In this document: piece after piece, positions 10,401 to 23,200 of the stretch
How the letters are laid out: each line of letters opens with the position of its first letter
Numbering within the stretch: position 1 is the first letter of the stretch
Assembly: GCA_027972325.1 (NCBI GenBank)
Contig: JAPMOS010000007.1
Span: 870,001-934,000, forward strand
Direction of reading: 5' to 3'
DNA length: 64,000 nucleotides
Origin: Paratrimastix pyriformis
Lineage: Eukaryota; Preaxostyla; Paratrimastigidae
Position numbers and translations under genes: made by a program
The notes under the pieces: model-generated
What the model was told of the DNA's origin: nothing
What the model saw: the letters and a program-made list of their open reading frames with translations, nothing else
Databases searched by the model: none

Positions 10401-13146
10401 GCCCCGGTGATGTCGACTGCGGCGGTGGTGGTGGCCATCACCCCTCCCCCTGCCGGTGACACCCGTGGGGCGGCTCCCGCCCCCGCCATGCTGACCCCGT
10501 CCCCCCGACCCCGTCCCCCGGCCACCCCATCTCCGCACGCCGCCGCCACGCCCCACCGGGGTTCCAGTGGGTGCCTCCTCGGCCCCACCACCACCGCCAT
10601 CACCACCCCGGGCCGCCCGCTGGCCTCGCCGGCAGGCACCTGCGAACCCGACACGGCCGAGGAGCGGCGCCACCAGGAGCGCATGGAGGCCCGCCGCCGG
10701 CGCCGCGTGCAGATGGCCCGCCTGCGCCAGTGGCAGCAGCAGCAGCAGCAGCAGGGTGATGGTGGTGGTGGTGGTGGTGGTGGTGGTGGTGGTGGTGGTG
10801 GTGGTGGTGGTGGTGGTGGAGTGCCCGCCCCCGGGCCGGAGATGGTGGTGGGCCTGACCCCGGCCGAGGTGGCCCTTGTCCAGCAGGCCGCCCAGCGGCG
10901 ACACCAGCACAGGCGCCGGCCGGCGGGGATGTCGACAGGGCCCCGGGGTGAGGATGGCCACCGCCCCTCATCCACAAGCAGCACCAGCAGCACCACGTCA
11001 TCATCGGCCAAGAACCGACAGGCGACCGGTGCCACCATCACCCCGGGGGAACAGCCGCAGAGCCGCCACCGTCACCGGCACCACCGCCACCATGACCACG
11101 ACCACGACCATGACCACGACCTGCCGCGCCAGCACCACAGCGTGGCCAGCGCGCAGCCCCGCCACCACCATCACCACCACCACCATCATCATCACCACGG
11201 CCACGGCAGCGGCCACGGAGGCAGTGCCGTCTCGCCCACCCCGCCCCCGCCCCCCGCCCCTGGTCCTGGGCCCGGACGGGTCGCCCCTGCTGCCCCCGTC
11301 TGCCATGCCCCGGCCCGCATCGCCCCCCGTCCCTGGGCTGACCCCGCCCTCGCTCAACCGACCCGCCAGGCCCGCGCCCCCTGCCCGGCCCACCCCCGAG
11401 GCGGCCCGGGCGGCCATGGCCAGGGCGGATATCCCCGGGGTACCAGCCGCATCCCCATCACCACCACCACCGCCAGTCCCCATGACCACGGCCATGGCCA
11501 GGGCGGATATCCCCGGGGTACCAGCCGCATCATCCCCTGCCGACACCGCCCCGGCCCGCCCGCCGGAGACCCCGCCCGCAGGGGCGGCAGCGGCCACCCC
11601 GGACAGGACAACCACCGCCAATCTCCCGCCTGCCCCCACCACGGGCCCTGTCCCCACCACCACCCCCACCACCCCTGCGACCACCACCACCGGGGGGATC
11701 GCCACCACCACCACCACCGCCACCACCACCCCGGGCCGGGCGGGCGGGGCCGGCGGCCGGCACTGCCTCCGGTACCACCAGGAGGAGCTCCCCGCCCGGG
11801 CGGCCGCCCACCCGAGCGTCATCCCGCCCCCGGCCCCGCCGCCCCCGCCCGCCCCACCCCAGTGGAGCCCCAAGGGCGGCCGGGCGGCCCGGGGGGCGGC
11901 GGCGGGGACCGCGGGCGGGGAGGGCGTTGCAGCGGCTGCGAGTGTGCCTTCGGTGGAACAGCAGATGGCGCTGCGGCTGCACCAGCGCTGGCTGGCCGAG
12001 GTCTGCATCCCCATGCCCATCCCCCCCCCCCCCCCTCCACCCTGTGCATCTCCCATGCCCTCGCACACCGCCCCACCACTAACCTCCACTACCCACCGCC
12101 ACCCGACCTCCCGTCCCGACAGCGCATCTCAACCCCGGCCATCGTCCCGCCGTCCCCGGGGGCAGCACCACCCTCATCGCGCATGCTCATGGGACGCCCC
12201 CCACGGCCGCGTCCCCGGGCCCCGGCCGGCTGCTGGCTGCGGCCCATTCCCGGGCGGCCTGCTGCCCCCACGGCGCCCGCCCGCCCGCGGTCGCCCTGCG
12301 AGCGAAGGTCCGCGCCCACCCACCCCACCCCACCCCACCCATCTGTTTGCTTTTTTTTTCCCCAACTCACCCTCTCTCCTGCCCGCCTCTTCCACCCCCA
12401 TCCCACGCCGGCAGCCCCGCGTCCCTCGAGTCCGCCGCCCTCCCGCAAGAGCACCGCCGCCGGGTCGGCCGGGGTGGTGGTGGCTCCCACCCCCGCCTCC
12501 CCAACCCCCGCCTCCCAACCCCGCCTCCCCAACCCCGCCTCCCAACCCCGCCTCCACCACCCCCGCCACCCCGCCAGGCGGCCTCCCGCCTGCCGGCACC
12601 GGCATGACCCCGGCGACCGCGGCGGCCCTGGCCGAGGCCCCCCAGACCACCCCGCCCTCCCTGCGCTCGACGGCCTCGGCCCTGTTCGGGTTCCCTCTGG
12701 TGGGTCTCCCCGCCACACCCCCCGCCCGCCGGGTGGCGGCCGCACCCGCCCCGGCCCGGTTCGCCAGCCCCGGGGGGATACCCACCTGGCGGCTGGATGA
12801 TGTCCGGCAGTACCTGGCCACCCCAACCCCCACCACCCCCACCACCCCGGCCCTGGCCGCCACCGCCACCGCCACCACCACCCCGGCCGTGCCGCGCCTC
12901 CCCGAGGCCCACAAGACGGGTCAGTCGGGCCTGCCCGGGACCCCGGCGCCCACCCGCGGCGACCCCCTCTCGGCGGCCCGTCTCGATTCCCCGGGGGCTT
13001 CCGCCATGACGCCCCCCAAGCCGGCCCCCCTCCCCGCCGCCCCGCCCGTCGCGAGCACGCCCAGCCGGGCCGGCGGCAGCAGGAGGGCGGAGGAGGTGGC
13101 CGGGGAGGAGGAGAGCGCCGCCCCGCGGCGGCATGCGGCACTGTAA
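1529..13146 (+). CDS. giant Pro/Ser/Ala-rich low-complexity protein (multi-exon outline)
   Basis: I do not recognise this gene. It appears to be one locus of 11.6 kb on the + strand. It starts near MNGDGSVAALTTIRSFLSTL, a short helical-looking N-terminus, and ends at PRRHAAL. The likely coding frame moves several times: about 2.1-6.4 kb, then about 6.9-8.2, 8.3-9.6, 9.75-11.2 and 11.2-13.1 kb. This implies several introns. Clear intron signatures sit at about 5110-5209, 12010-12122 and 12302-12413, each with poly-C before an AG. Visible features are repeated RWLSPRG and RLSPPPL-type Ser-Pro sites, poly-Gln runs, a poly-Asp/Glu block near 7.3-7.55 kb, a basic helix (AEERRHQERMEARRRRR) near 10.66 kb, and a poly-His run near 11.16 kb. 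The predicted product is over 3000 residues and mostly disordered. Exact exons are uncertain. The opposite strand gives only Arg/Gly-rich frames, which look like shadows. Confidence 0.55.
5114..5209 (+). repeat. duplicated poly-C intron segment
   Basis: Two copies of a run of about 18 C followed by CTCCTGTCC lie about 50 bases apart. The second runs into an acceptor-like CATCCCGCAG at 5209, followed by CAG repeats that read as poly-Gln. This is most simply an intron of the giant gene whose polypyrimidine tract was duplicated. Confidence 0.6.
7438..7545 (+). repeat. GAC/GAT triplet array coding poly-Asp
   Basis: Mixed GAC and GAT triplets run from 7462 to about 7524 and grade into GAG triplets. 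They code about 21 Asp followed by Glu in the frame preferred here. A GGT-GAT array at 7293-7330 precedes it. Mixing synonymous codons suggests selection for acidic residues rather than a fresh microsatellite expansion. Confidence 0.7.
10752..10819 (+). repeat. GGT microsatellite coding poly-Gly
   Basis: An almost pure GGT array follows a CAG run and reads as poly-Gln then poly-Gly in the preferred frame. A similar but shorter ACC array at about 9784-9820 reads poly-Thr. Both are inside the giant gene. Confidence 0.8.
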
Positions 13147-13522
13147 CGTAGTGTTCGTCTCTGTTGTTGTCTGTTTGTCGACTGGCTCGTTCTTAATTCT
13201 CGCGCCAGTGTGAACCTCGAGCGATCCGGGAAAAGGAATTGCGACATGCAGAGGGGGGGTCGACGCGAAACTTTGTGGGGGGTGATCCACAGCCGGTGTT
13301 GTCCAGTTTCCGATGTCCGGGACTCCATCTCCACAGGCCAACGGATCCAGGATCGATCCGCGGCCCACACTCGCCGCACATCAGACTGAGTTCATCCACA
13401 CGGACCAAGGAGTACCGGGCAGTTTTTAAACGAGATGATTTTGAGCTCCCACGTCGACAAGAACAACCCAAACCAATCATTAGGGCGCAAGGGATATGCA
13501 TGTTGGTCAACGCCAGCAAAGT
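13147..13522. other. intergenic, no gene seen
   Basis: These 376 bases lie between the convergent ends of the giant gene (+) and the ubiquitin-eL40 gene (-). The sequence is less GC-rich than its surroundings and has no frame with family-like content. It probably holds two 3' untranslated regions. Confidence 0.5.
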
Positions 13523-14118
<596 letters not shown>

Positions 14119-14240
14119 CTTCCCTTGCCTTTGGCGGTGAGCTGAGGCCTATCACCGGGCACTGTCGGCTGTCTTTCGCAGCTCTTTTTTTGTGTTCTTC
14201 GAGGGTCTTCGTCGCAGTGGCGAGAAATTTTTCGTTCGTC

Positions 14241-16976
14241 TCACCACAAATCTTGACCATCAAAGGCAATCTCATCGAAATTACGTTGGGGTATCCCGGC
14301 GGCAAGCTGATCACATCGATCCACACAATCTTGGCCACACACCCGGATGGCTTGTGATTCAATGAGCAGGGTTGTTGGGTGTTGTGGCCCTGCACAAGTT
14401 CGAAACACGGCGAGTGCCCGAGCAAACAGCCGTCCTGCCCGGATGATCCCGGTGTCTCCACGAAGAGGTATCGCTGCCTTCGCTTCGCTGCCTTGTGCGT
14501 TCCCGCTGTCGCTGTCTTCGGTCAAAGCAGCTTCGAGAAGAGCCAGAGTCCAGCTGACACTGCCCACCTCTGGCCAGCATGGCGGGCAGCATGCAGAGAT
14601 GGTGTTGAAGGCCTTCCTTCCCACCATCAAGGCACGCTCCAGCAACTCCTTCGCCTCGCCGTTGGCGTCACTGCAATCCGTATCGCCACTTCCGTCATTC
14701 CGGGCCCGCTGCAGTGTGCCGGCAGCCAGTCTCTGCAGGGCCAGACACATCCCCCAGTACACCTCGCACAGGATCCAGTGGCCCGCATGCAGGTGCCCAC
14801 CCCTTGCGAGGATGCTGGTTTAAACGAGCATCAGCCAAAAACTCGGAAATATCACCTGACCACAGACCTCTCGAAGGTCACCAGTGCCTCGCGCGAATCG
14901 CCCCCGCTCAAGGCCCGGTTGGCCTGGCGCAAGACCGACCGAAGCCGGTCCGTCTGCTCCGCCCATGTCGCGACCACCTCTCGGGGGAAGGTCATCCCAC
15001 AGCCATGACACCCCACGGTCCCATCGCCGCTGCCCTCGTCGAGGAGCAGGGTACCTCCGATGGCGCAGTGGGGGCACCGAAAGGCGCCCAGCAGCCGGTC
15101 GGGGGCGGGAGGACCGGCGGACAAGGCGCCGACATTGGCAGGGAGGTCGAGCAGCACTGTGGGCGTGGACGTCGTGGCCACCCCCAGGAGGATCTCGGCC
15201 GATGTGGGAACGGCCGTGGCGGTCGGGAGGGACACCGGTACAGCCCGCGTGCCTGGCCCCCGTGGGTGGGATGAGTGCGCCAGAGCGGGTGGGTGACGGA
15301 CCTGTTGGTTGGTGACGCGCGCGTTGATCCTCGGCAGTGGAGCGCCGACGGTGGCGAGGCTGCGAGGACGGAGGGGAGCGGGGCCTTTTGGTTGACAGGG
15401 CCGGATGCGGCTGTGCTTGGGCGGGAGGAGCAACACACGGGGCCGCCGAGTCTTGTCCATGCGCATCAGCTGGCGATGACCTGACCACCAGAGCGGAGGA
15501 AGAGAGTCTGGGGGACCCGACGCAACGCGGACATCGACACCAAAAGCCGTACCGGCGCTGACCGGAGGAGCGAAAAGGAAGGACGGTGAGCCACGGGGTG
15601 GAAGAAAGGCACACCACCGAGAACGGACCTGCAACAATCTTCGGCGCTCTGCCGTGGGTCTGCAGAGTTCGATGTACGAGACGGTGAGGTGGGTCCCAGC
15701 CGGGACAGGTCCCAGGGTCCGAACGCACATGAGGCCGCCCGGCGCGCAGCTGTGCATACTGTTGGGCCAGCAGCTATGGTTGAAGATGCTCACGATCGGG
15801 TAGAGGCCGGCTCCCACCAAGTGGGAGGCCCGGTCGGTGATGTGGTGCGCATTGGCGACGACGCGCCCGTACGCGGCTTCACTCTGTGAGTCGAGAGGAA
15901 TCCGATTGGGCGACGATGAGGAGAGGGCGCACAACAGACCTCCCGCAGGAGGGCGTCGAAGAGGCGGGCCACAACATCCCGTGGGTCGACCTCGCCTCGG
16001 ATGAATGCCGCCACCCCGCTGGGCACCTGAGGTTCCGCTGAAGCCGAAATGGTCCCCAACTCCGACACAAAAAACTCGATGAACGCCGCCCGGGTGCCGG
16101 CCGGGTCGCTCAAGTCCCCCCGGGCCGCCACACGCGCCCAGAAGGCACGGAAAGGCACGAGCCAGGGGACGTCGGCCAAGCCGTGGGCCAGGAGAAAAAG
16201 CATTGTGACGAGAAAGGTCACGGCCACGGGGAACTCATTCTCCTCGTCCTCATCCGGAGCCGGGACTGAGGGCTGGGAGCCCGGGCGGTAGTGGGAGACC
16301 AGGGGTTCCACATGGTTGGAGTATGTTAAAGAAGCATCATCCAACGGGACGGGAGGGGTGTCTGCCGAGAGATCCCCGGGAGTGGTTGGGTCGGATACCC
16401 ACCCCGGGAGCGGGAACATGGACCGAGGCCGCTCGGGCGACGGGTTTGTGAGGAGCAGCTGCCACCAAGCGGCAGGCGGGTCAGGTGGTTCAACCAGAAA
16501 GCGTCTCGTCAGGATTCGTAAAACGAGACGCGGGAGCGTACTATCTGCCAACACGATGCGCATATACGCTTCAAGTTCAGGCGAGCAGGAGATCGGGGCA
16601 GACCTCCTTCAAAGAGAGAACCCCGACTGTCCTCAGGAGTGAAGAAGCGGAACGCCCCGCACTCGAGGTGGTGGGATCGATCCAAAGTTCGGCATGTTTC
16701 GCTGCAATAAAACACCTACGAAGAGGGTGATCCTTGGAATCATGACGCGAATGCCAGAGACCGACCAGGCGGCATGAGGAGCAAGAGATGGGCATCGGAC
16801 AGTTGGGGAGTTCCGAGCGATAACACACCGAGCAAACCGACGACGCCACTGAGTCCAACGTTGCGCTCACGTAGGGGCGGCACGAGCACAGTTGAGTGCC
16901 CTGGGGTAGTGCGATGCGAGTTCGGAAATGCGATCCGACTGCCGTGGGGTCACCACTTGGTTCATGCCCCTGCCCA
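14241..16976 (-). CDS. SMYD-type SET/MYND lysine methyltransferase
   Basis: This is a multi-exon gene on the - strand. Reading from its 5' end, a Cys-rich MYND zinc finger is split by an intron: VCSVCYRSELPNCPMPISC and CSSCRLVG, then FYCSETCRTLDRSHHLECG. Next comes a large insert with HGLADVPWLVPFRAFW. The SET core follows, with the catalytic signature SIFNHSCWPNSMHS and VSYIELCRPTAERRRLLQ. A post-SET Cys cluster (FRCPHC...CHGCGMTFPRE) follows. A helical TPR-like tail contains GPQHPTTLLIESQ, as SMYD proteins do (their human counterpart pattern is HGxxHP). Known role: SAM-dependent methylation of protein lysines, histone or cytosolic. The stop is at 14241. The start is uncertain, with Met codons near 16965-16976. 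Low-complexity Pro-rich sequence between SET and post-SET may be partly intronic. Confidence 0.85.
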
Positions 16977-17231
16977 TCTTCCCCTTGCCAGCAAAGGTGC
17001 AAAGCTGGCGAGATCTCGGTGCGCTTCGTTTCTGGTGTCTTGCCGGCGGAGGCCTGGGTATGTGTCCGCGGGGGATGGTCAGCGACCGGCAGAAATTTGA
17101 CACGAGGGAAGGAAGAAAAAAAAAGATAAATACACTCCAGCCACCCAATTCGAAACGAGCCGAAAAATACGGGGGGAAAGAAGAAAGCGAATCGGAAGAA
17201 AAAAACAAAAAAAGTAACACAGCGCAACAAC

Positions 17232-20200
17232 TCATCGCAGCTGTTCAATCTGATCATCATCCCCTCCGCTTGGCGCGGCCGTTGTTGGCGCTGGCGTCGA
17301 CCCGACCCCGGTTGCTGCCGCTCCACCACTCGCATTCCACCTCCTGGCCGCTCGGTGCCGGCGCACGGTCGGCTTCTGCATCAAGGGGGTACTCTCCCCG
17401 GCCACTGGTGCCTGCCCACCCCCCGGGGCGTCTTCCTCCCCCCCTGAGGCGGAGGGGATCCTGGGCGGAGAGCCGGACGAGGCCCGGGGTGATGGCGACA
17501 GTGGGTCGGTCGCCGAGGGCGCGCCCTCGGGGGGCACGGGCGCCGTGATGGTGGATAGCTCCGCGGGGGTGGAGACGGCTTCGAGGGGACCGGATCCCAC
17601 CCGGGTGGGGGTACTGAGGGCCGCCACCGTGGCCACCTGTCGCCGGATCCGGCGGGTGCGAGACGTGGGCGGTTTCCCGGCCGTCGTGATGGGGGTTGGC
17701 ACGGGGCCCGCCGGGGTTGCCGGCAGGAGGGTGGCGCCGGCCGGGGGTGGTGGCAGGAGCGCGGGTTGTTGGGGTGGCGGTGGGGCGGACAGCTCGGCAG
17801 CGGCGGCGGCCGAGGGCGGGACGGCGTCGGGGAGGCTCTCGAGGTCCTCCAGCCCCAGACCTGCCCCGACGGGGGCAGGTGAGCGCGGCGGCGCCGGGGG
17901 GGCTGTCGCAGGGAGGGGGGGGGGGGGGTATGAACATCAGGTCAAGTTGCGAGTGCGCCCGGGGGGGCAGCAGACCGGCCGGGGTCAGGATGCCCTCGCC
18001 GCCGCCGCTCTCGGGGCCCATCAGCCGGCCCCGGGTCGCCGCCCGCATGACGCGGCGCACGGTCCGTTTGATAGCGGGCTGTGGGGCGGGGGCTGTCCCC
18101 GGGGGTGCAGTCGACTCGCCGCCCTCGTCGGGCCCCATGCCCATAGCGGCTCCCACCCCCGGGGCCGGAGTGGCCAGCACGCCCGAGCCCTGGGGCGACC
18201 GGGGCGGGGTGCTGCCCCGTTTCATGGTCTGCACCGACTGCACCAGCCGTGAGATGAGCTCCTGGGTGCGGGCCATCAGGTTGTCCGGGGGCAGGGAGGA
18301 GGAGGAGGGCGCCGCGGGGGTGCTCGGGGGCGGCTCGTCCAGTGACCGGCCGGCCGGCGGGGGCGGGTGGAGGGGCGTGGCCAGGGAGGGCGGCAGGGGG
18401 CCTGTGCCCTCGGGCTCGCCAGGGGCGACGGTGGCGGGGGGAGCAGGTGGGGCGGGGGCGGGGAGGGCGGGGAAGGGCGTGGCGGCGTAGGTCGCACGTG
18501 CTGCGCAGTGCGAATCAGGAAAAAAAAGCCCCGGGGGTGAGTCATGCTGTCCTTGCCCCCCGGTCATCACCGTGACATGGCGGGTGGTGGATCGCTCCCC
18601 CGGGGTGATCGTGGTGGAGGGTGGTGGGTGAGGATGGTTGTCCTTGCCCCGGTCATCGAGACATGGCGGGGGGTCGACCCCCCCCCCCCCGTGGGGTAAG
18701 TAGCTCCCTCCCCCGGTTATCGAGACATGGCGGGTGGTGGATCGCTCCCCCGGGGTGAGCGTGACGGTGGGTGGGGTGGCGGCAGACCGGCCGAACTGCG
18801 GGCCTGGGAGAGCATGACCAAGGCGGCCCGGAGGGACTCGCCCCGGCGGAAGGGGGTCGCCGCGGGTGGGGTCCGCGGGGGCAGGGCGGCGGAGGAGGAG
18901 GCCGGGGCACCAGCCGCCCCCGGGGAGACAGCCGCCATCGCGGCAGCCGCTCCAACCCCCCCCACAGCCGCCTCCGCCGGGGCGACCGCCATCTCGTCCG
19001 TCAGCAGGGCGTGCTGCCAGAGCTCGGCATCCACCCTAGGGGGGCGGGAGTGGGTGAGTGGAGGTAGGGGGAGGGCGGGGAGGGCGGGGAGGGGAGGGCG
19101 GGGAGGGCAGGAGGGCAAGGGACGGACCCGTTGAGCTGGCGGACGGTGTGGAAGCGGACCGTGACGTGGCCCCCGCTGACCACCCCGAACCCGTACCGGT
19201 TCAGGAAACGCGGGGTCTGCAGGGGGATGGGAGGGGGGGGGGGGATGATGATGATGATGATGTGAAGACGACAGGGACTCAGCCACAGGATGACCTCACC
19301 CTGGGGCGAGGGAGATGCTAGAGGGTGGGGTGGGGGTGGGGGTGGGGGGTGGGGGGTGGGGGGAGATGTCAGCCGACCTTGGCTGGGTCCACCCGGGGAC
19401 CACCTGCTCCATGTCCCCGGGCACGGCCATGTCTCGGGCGTCCTGCAGCTTGGGCCCACCCTGCCCCAAAACCCCCACCGAAGCGCCCAGCAACAGACCA
19501 CGACAGCAACAGACCCCAACCAAGCGCCCAGGAACACCCCAGGGCGCGGCGACGGGCGCGACGAGGTGGGTGATGAGGGACGTGTAGTAGTGGAATGGGG
19601 AGAATGATGTTGGACAAGCACAGGGGAGCGGGGCGGGTGGTGGTGGTGGTGGTCGGGGGTGAGGGGGTGAGGGGGAGTGGGGGGGGGGGGGGGGGGGGGG
19701 GGAGCGAACCCGATGAAGAAGGCCCGCATCCGGGCGGCGAGGGTCCCGTCGGGGCACCAGGTGGCAATCTCCCGGGTGCTGGTGCCTGTCCCCCCACAGA
19801 CACACACCCCCACAGACACACACCCCACAGACACGCCCCCACAGACACGCCCCCACAGACACGCCCCCACAGACACACACCCCCACAGACACACGCCCCC
19901 ACAGACACGCCCCCACAGACACGCCCCACAGACACGCCCCACAGACACGCCCCCACAGACACGCCCCCACAGACACGCCCCCACAGACACGCCCCCACAG
20001 ACACGCCCCACAGACACGCCCCCACAGACACGCCCCCACACAGACACGCCCCCCACAGACACGCCCCCACAGACACGCCCCACAGACACGCCCCACACAG
20101 ACACGCCCCACACAGACACGCCCCCACAGACACGCCCCACAGACACGCCCCACACAGACACACACCCCCCACAGACACGCCCCCACAGACACGCCCCCAC

Positions 20201-23200
20201 AGACACGCCCCCACAGACACGCCCCCACAGACACGCCCCACACAGACACGCCCCCACAGACACGCCCCCACAGACACGCCCCCCACAGACACGCCCCCCC
20301 ACAGACACGCCCCCACAGACACGCCCCACAGACACGCCCCCCACAGACACGCCCCACAGACACGCCCCACACAGACACGCCCCACAGACACGCCCCACAC
20401 AGACACACACCCCACAGACACGCCCCCCACAGACACGCCCCCACAGACACGCCCCCCACAGACACGCCCCCACAGACACGCCCCCCACAGACACGCCCCC
20501 ACAGACACGCCCCCACAGACACGCCCCCACAGACACGCCCCACACAGACACGCCCCCACAGACACGCCCCCACAGACACGCCCCCACAGACACGCCCCCA
20601 CAGACACGCCCCACACAGACACGCCCCCACAGACACGCCCCCCACAGACACGCCCCCCACAGACACGCCCCCACACAGACACGCCCCCCACAGACACGCC
20701 CCCCCACAGACACGCCCCACACAGACACGCCCCCACAGACACGCCCCCACAGACACGCCCCCACAGACACGCCCCCACAGACACGCCCCCACAGACACGC
20801 CCCCCACAGACACACACCCCACAGACACGCCCCCACAGACACGCCCCCACAGACACGCCCCCACAGACACGCCCCCCACAGACACGCCCCACACAGACAC
20901 GCCCCCACAGACACGCCCCCACAGACACGCCCCCACACAGACACGCCCCCACAGACACGCCCCCACAGACACGCCCCCACAGACACGCCCCCACAGACAC
21001 GCCCCCACAGACACGCCCCCACAGACACGCCCCCACAGACACGCCCCCACACAGACACGCCCCCACACAGACACGCCCCCCCACACGCGCCGTCCATCGC
21101 GCCAAGCGCACACAGGCATCGAAAATCAGCCTTCGGAGGCAAAGTCCACCGAGTTTGCCTCCGATAGGAGACTGACTGGCGGTGGGGTGGGGTTATGATG
21201 ACGGTGGCTCCCCCCCCCCCCCCTTGAGGGTATATCGCCGGGCGGGGAACGGGCCTGGGATGAGGGCAGGTCGGCCCATCCGTACCCCGCCACGCACTCG
21301 CGCCCCAGAAATCGCGGGTCATCAGCTGCATGTAGAGCCGCGGCGCGATGCCTGTTATGCCCCACAGCACACACACAGACACCACCCGCACCATCACCAG
21401 GAGGATCATGAGCCGCGGTGAAGTGTCTGTTGTGCCCCCCACAGCACAGACGCCACCACCACCACCATCACCATTTTCATCGTGTGCTGTGTCTGTGTGT
21501 GGTGGTGGAGGAGGGGGGGGGGCGGACCGCGCCTGGGGCTGGTGCACAGGGCGTGGCCCTCGAGGGGGAAGGCGAAGTGGAACATGTACGCCCGCCGGCT
21601 GGGGCACCAGATCCGCTGGGCAACCTGCGCCGGCCACCCCCCCCCCCCCCCCCCAGACCACCCCCCAGCCACAGCCACACGAACAGACGGTCAGCCACCC
21701 AGCCACAGGCAGACGGGACAGTCACAGGCAGAGGCAGTCACAGAGCGGCGGGACGAACCTGGGTGAGAGCGGTCTTGGTGCCGCCCATGACCCAGTCCTC
21801 GGCGGCTCCCACCCCCAGGGCGGCGGCTCCCACCCGGGCCTCATCCGCCTCGTCGGGCCCCAGTCCCATGGCCCCAGGTCCCCCAGCCGCCCCGCCGCCG
21901 CGCTGCCGAAGCTCGCCCGACGCTCGGGGCGTCTGGGGCGGGGGCGGCTGGTGCCCCGGGGGCAGGGTCGACATGGGGATGTCCCCCCCGGGTTGGGCAG
22001 TCAGTGGGTCCGGGGGCAGGTACACCTGCCACTCGTCCGGGTAGTCCAGGGCCACATGGGCATAGCTGCATCCACCACCCCCAGCGCAGACAATTTTTTT
22101 TGAATATTTGAATATTTGAATTTTTGAATTTCGAACTTGCCTTGGGGAAGTGGGTGGGAGGTCATGCAGACAGGCATCGGTGCGGGAATCCCGTGGCGCT
22201 GACCACCTCGACCCGGGTGCAGAGCCGGAAGGGCCCCTGCTTGGTGCCGTCCGAGGGCGGGCACGGGGTGAACTTGCTCCCGACCAGGTTCGACCGCAGC
22301 TCGGCCGTCCTGATGCGAGGGGTTATGTTGTCAGTACCCCGGCCTGCTCCTCCCCATGGGGGGGATGTCGACAGACCGCTCGGCCTGCAGGCGGGACTCG
22401 AGGGCGATCTGGGCCTTGAGGGCGCCCTCCAGCAGTGGGCTGGCATCGGTCAGGGTGTACTCGTAGAGGCATCGCACCGCCGGGGTGACAACCTCGAAGC
22501 TGTAAGGGGCCGCACCCTTGGCCGTGAAGCCGGGCTGTCGTGGGGCGAAGGGTGAGGGCGGCGAGGTGAGGGCGGCGAGGTGAGGGCGGCGAGGTGAGGG
22601 CGGCGAGGTGAGGGCGGCGAGGTGAGGGCGGCGAGGTGGCGGGGAGATGCAGGCAGGCGGACGGTCATGCTGATCCGGCCGTTCTCGTTCAGGGTCACCG
22701 TGCAGAGGGTCCGCTCGGCACCGCTCCAGAACTGGTCGGGCCGGAGCCTGCTCAACCCCCCCAGGTGCAGTGCCGGAAAATTATCAGTGTGGTGGCACTT
22801 CGAGATCAGATCCCCTCGATCCCTCCCCTCCGTGAGCGAGGCCGGCCGGTTCAGACATGACATCCTGAAGGCCCACCATGACGTGCATCGATTGGAAGGA
22901 GGCTGTCACCGAGGGCTGAGGAGACCACCCGACATTTAAACCAAAATCCAGTGACGAGACGCAAAGAAATGCTACAGACTCTCACGGGAGCGTCGCCACG
23001 GTAGATCGACTCGATGTCCTGCCCCACCCGAGTGGGGATGGCTAACAAGGAGATGATGCCTGTGGGCGAGATCGACTCGAAACAGACGGTGCGCTGAGGT
23101 GGTGAGGGGCTGCTGAAGATATTCGGGGACGTGTCCGTCCTGGTTAATGTACGTGAAAAGGGTACTTCCGCCTTTGTGGGCATTTTCGTCGGCCTCCATC

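Noticed and set aside
19793-21083. CRISPR-like array
   Set aside because: Units are 13-16 bases with no unique spacers, inside an intron of a eukaryotic gene.
19595-21175. Long frames of about 500 residues (His-Arg-Thr-Asp-Pro repeats) on + and Cys-Gly-Val-Ser repeats on - through 19.6-21.2 kb
   Set aside because: The repeat unit contains no stop triplet, so every frame is open. MKS1 exons on both sides show that the array is intronic.
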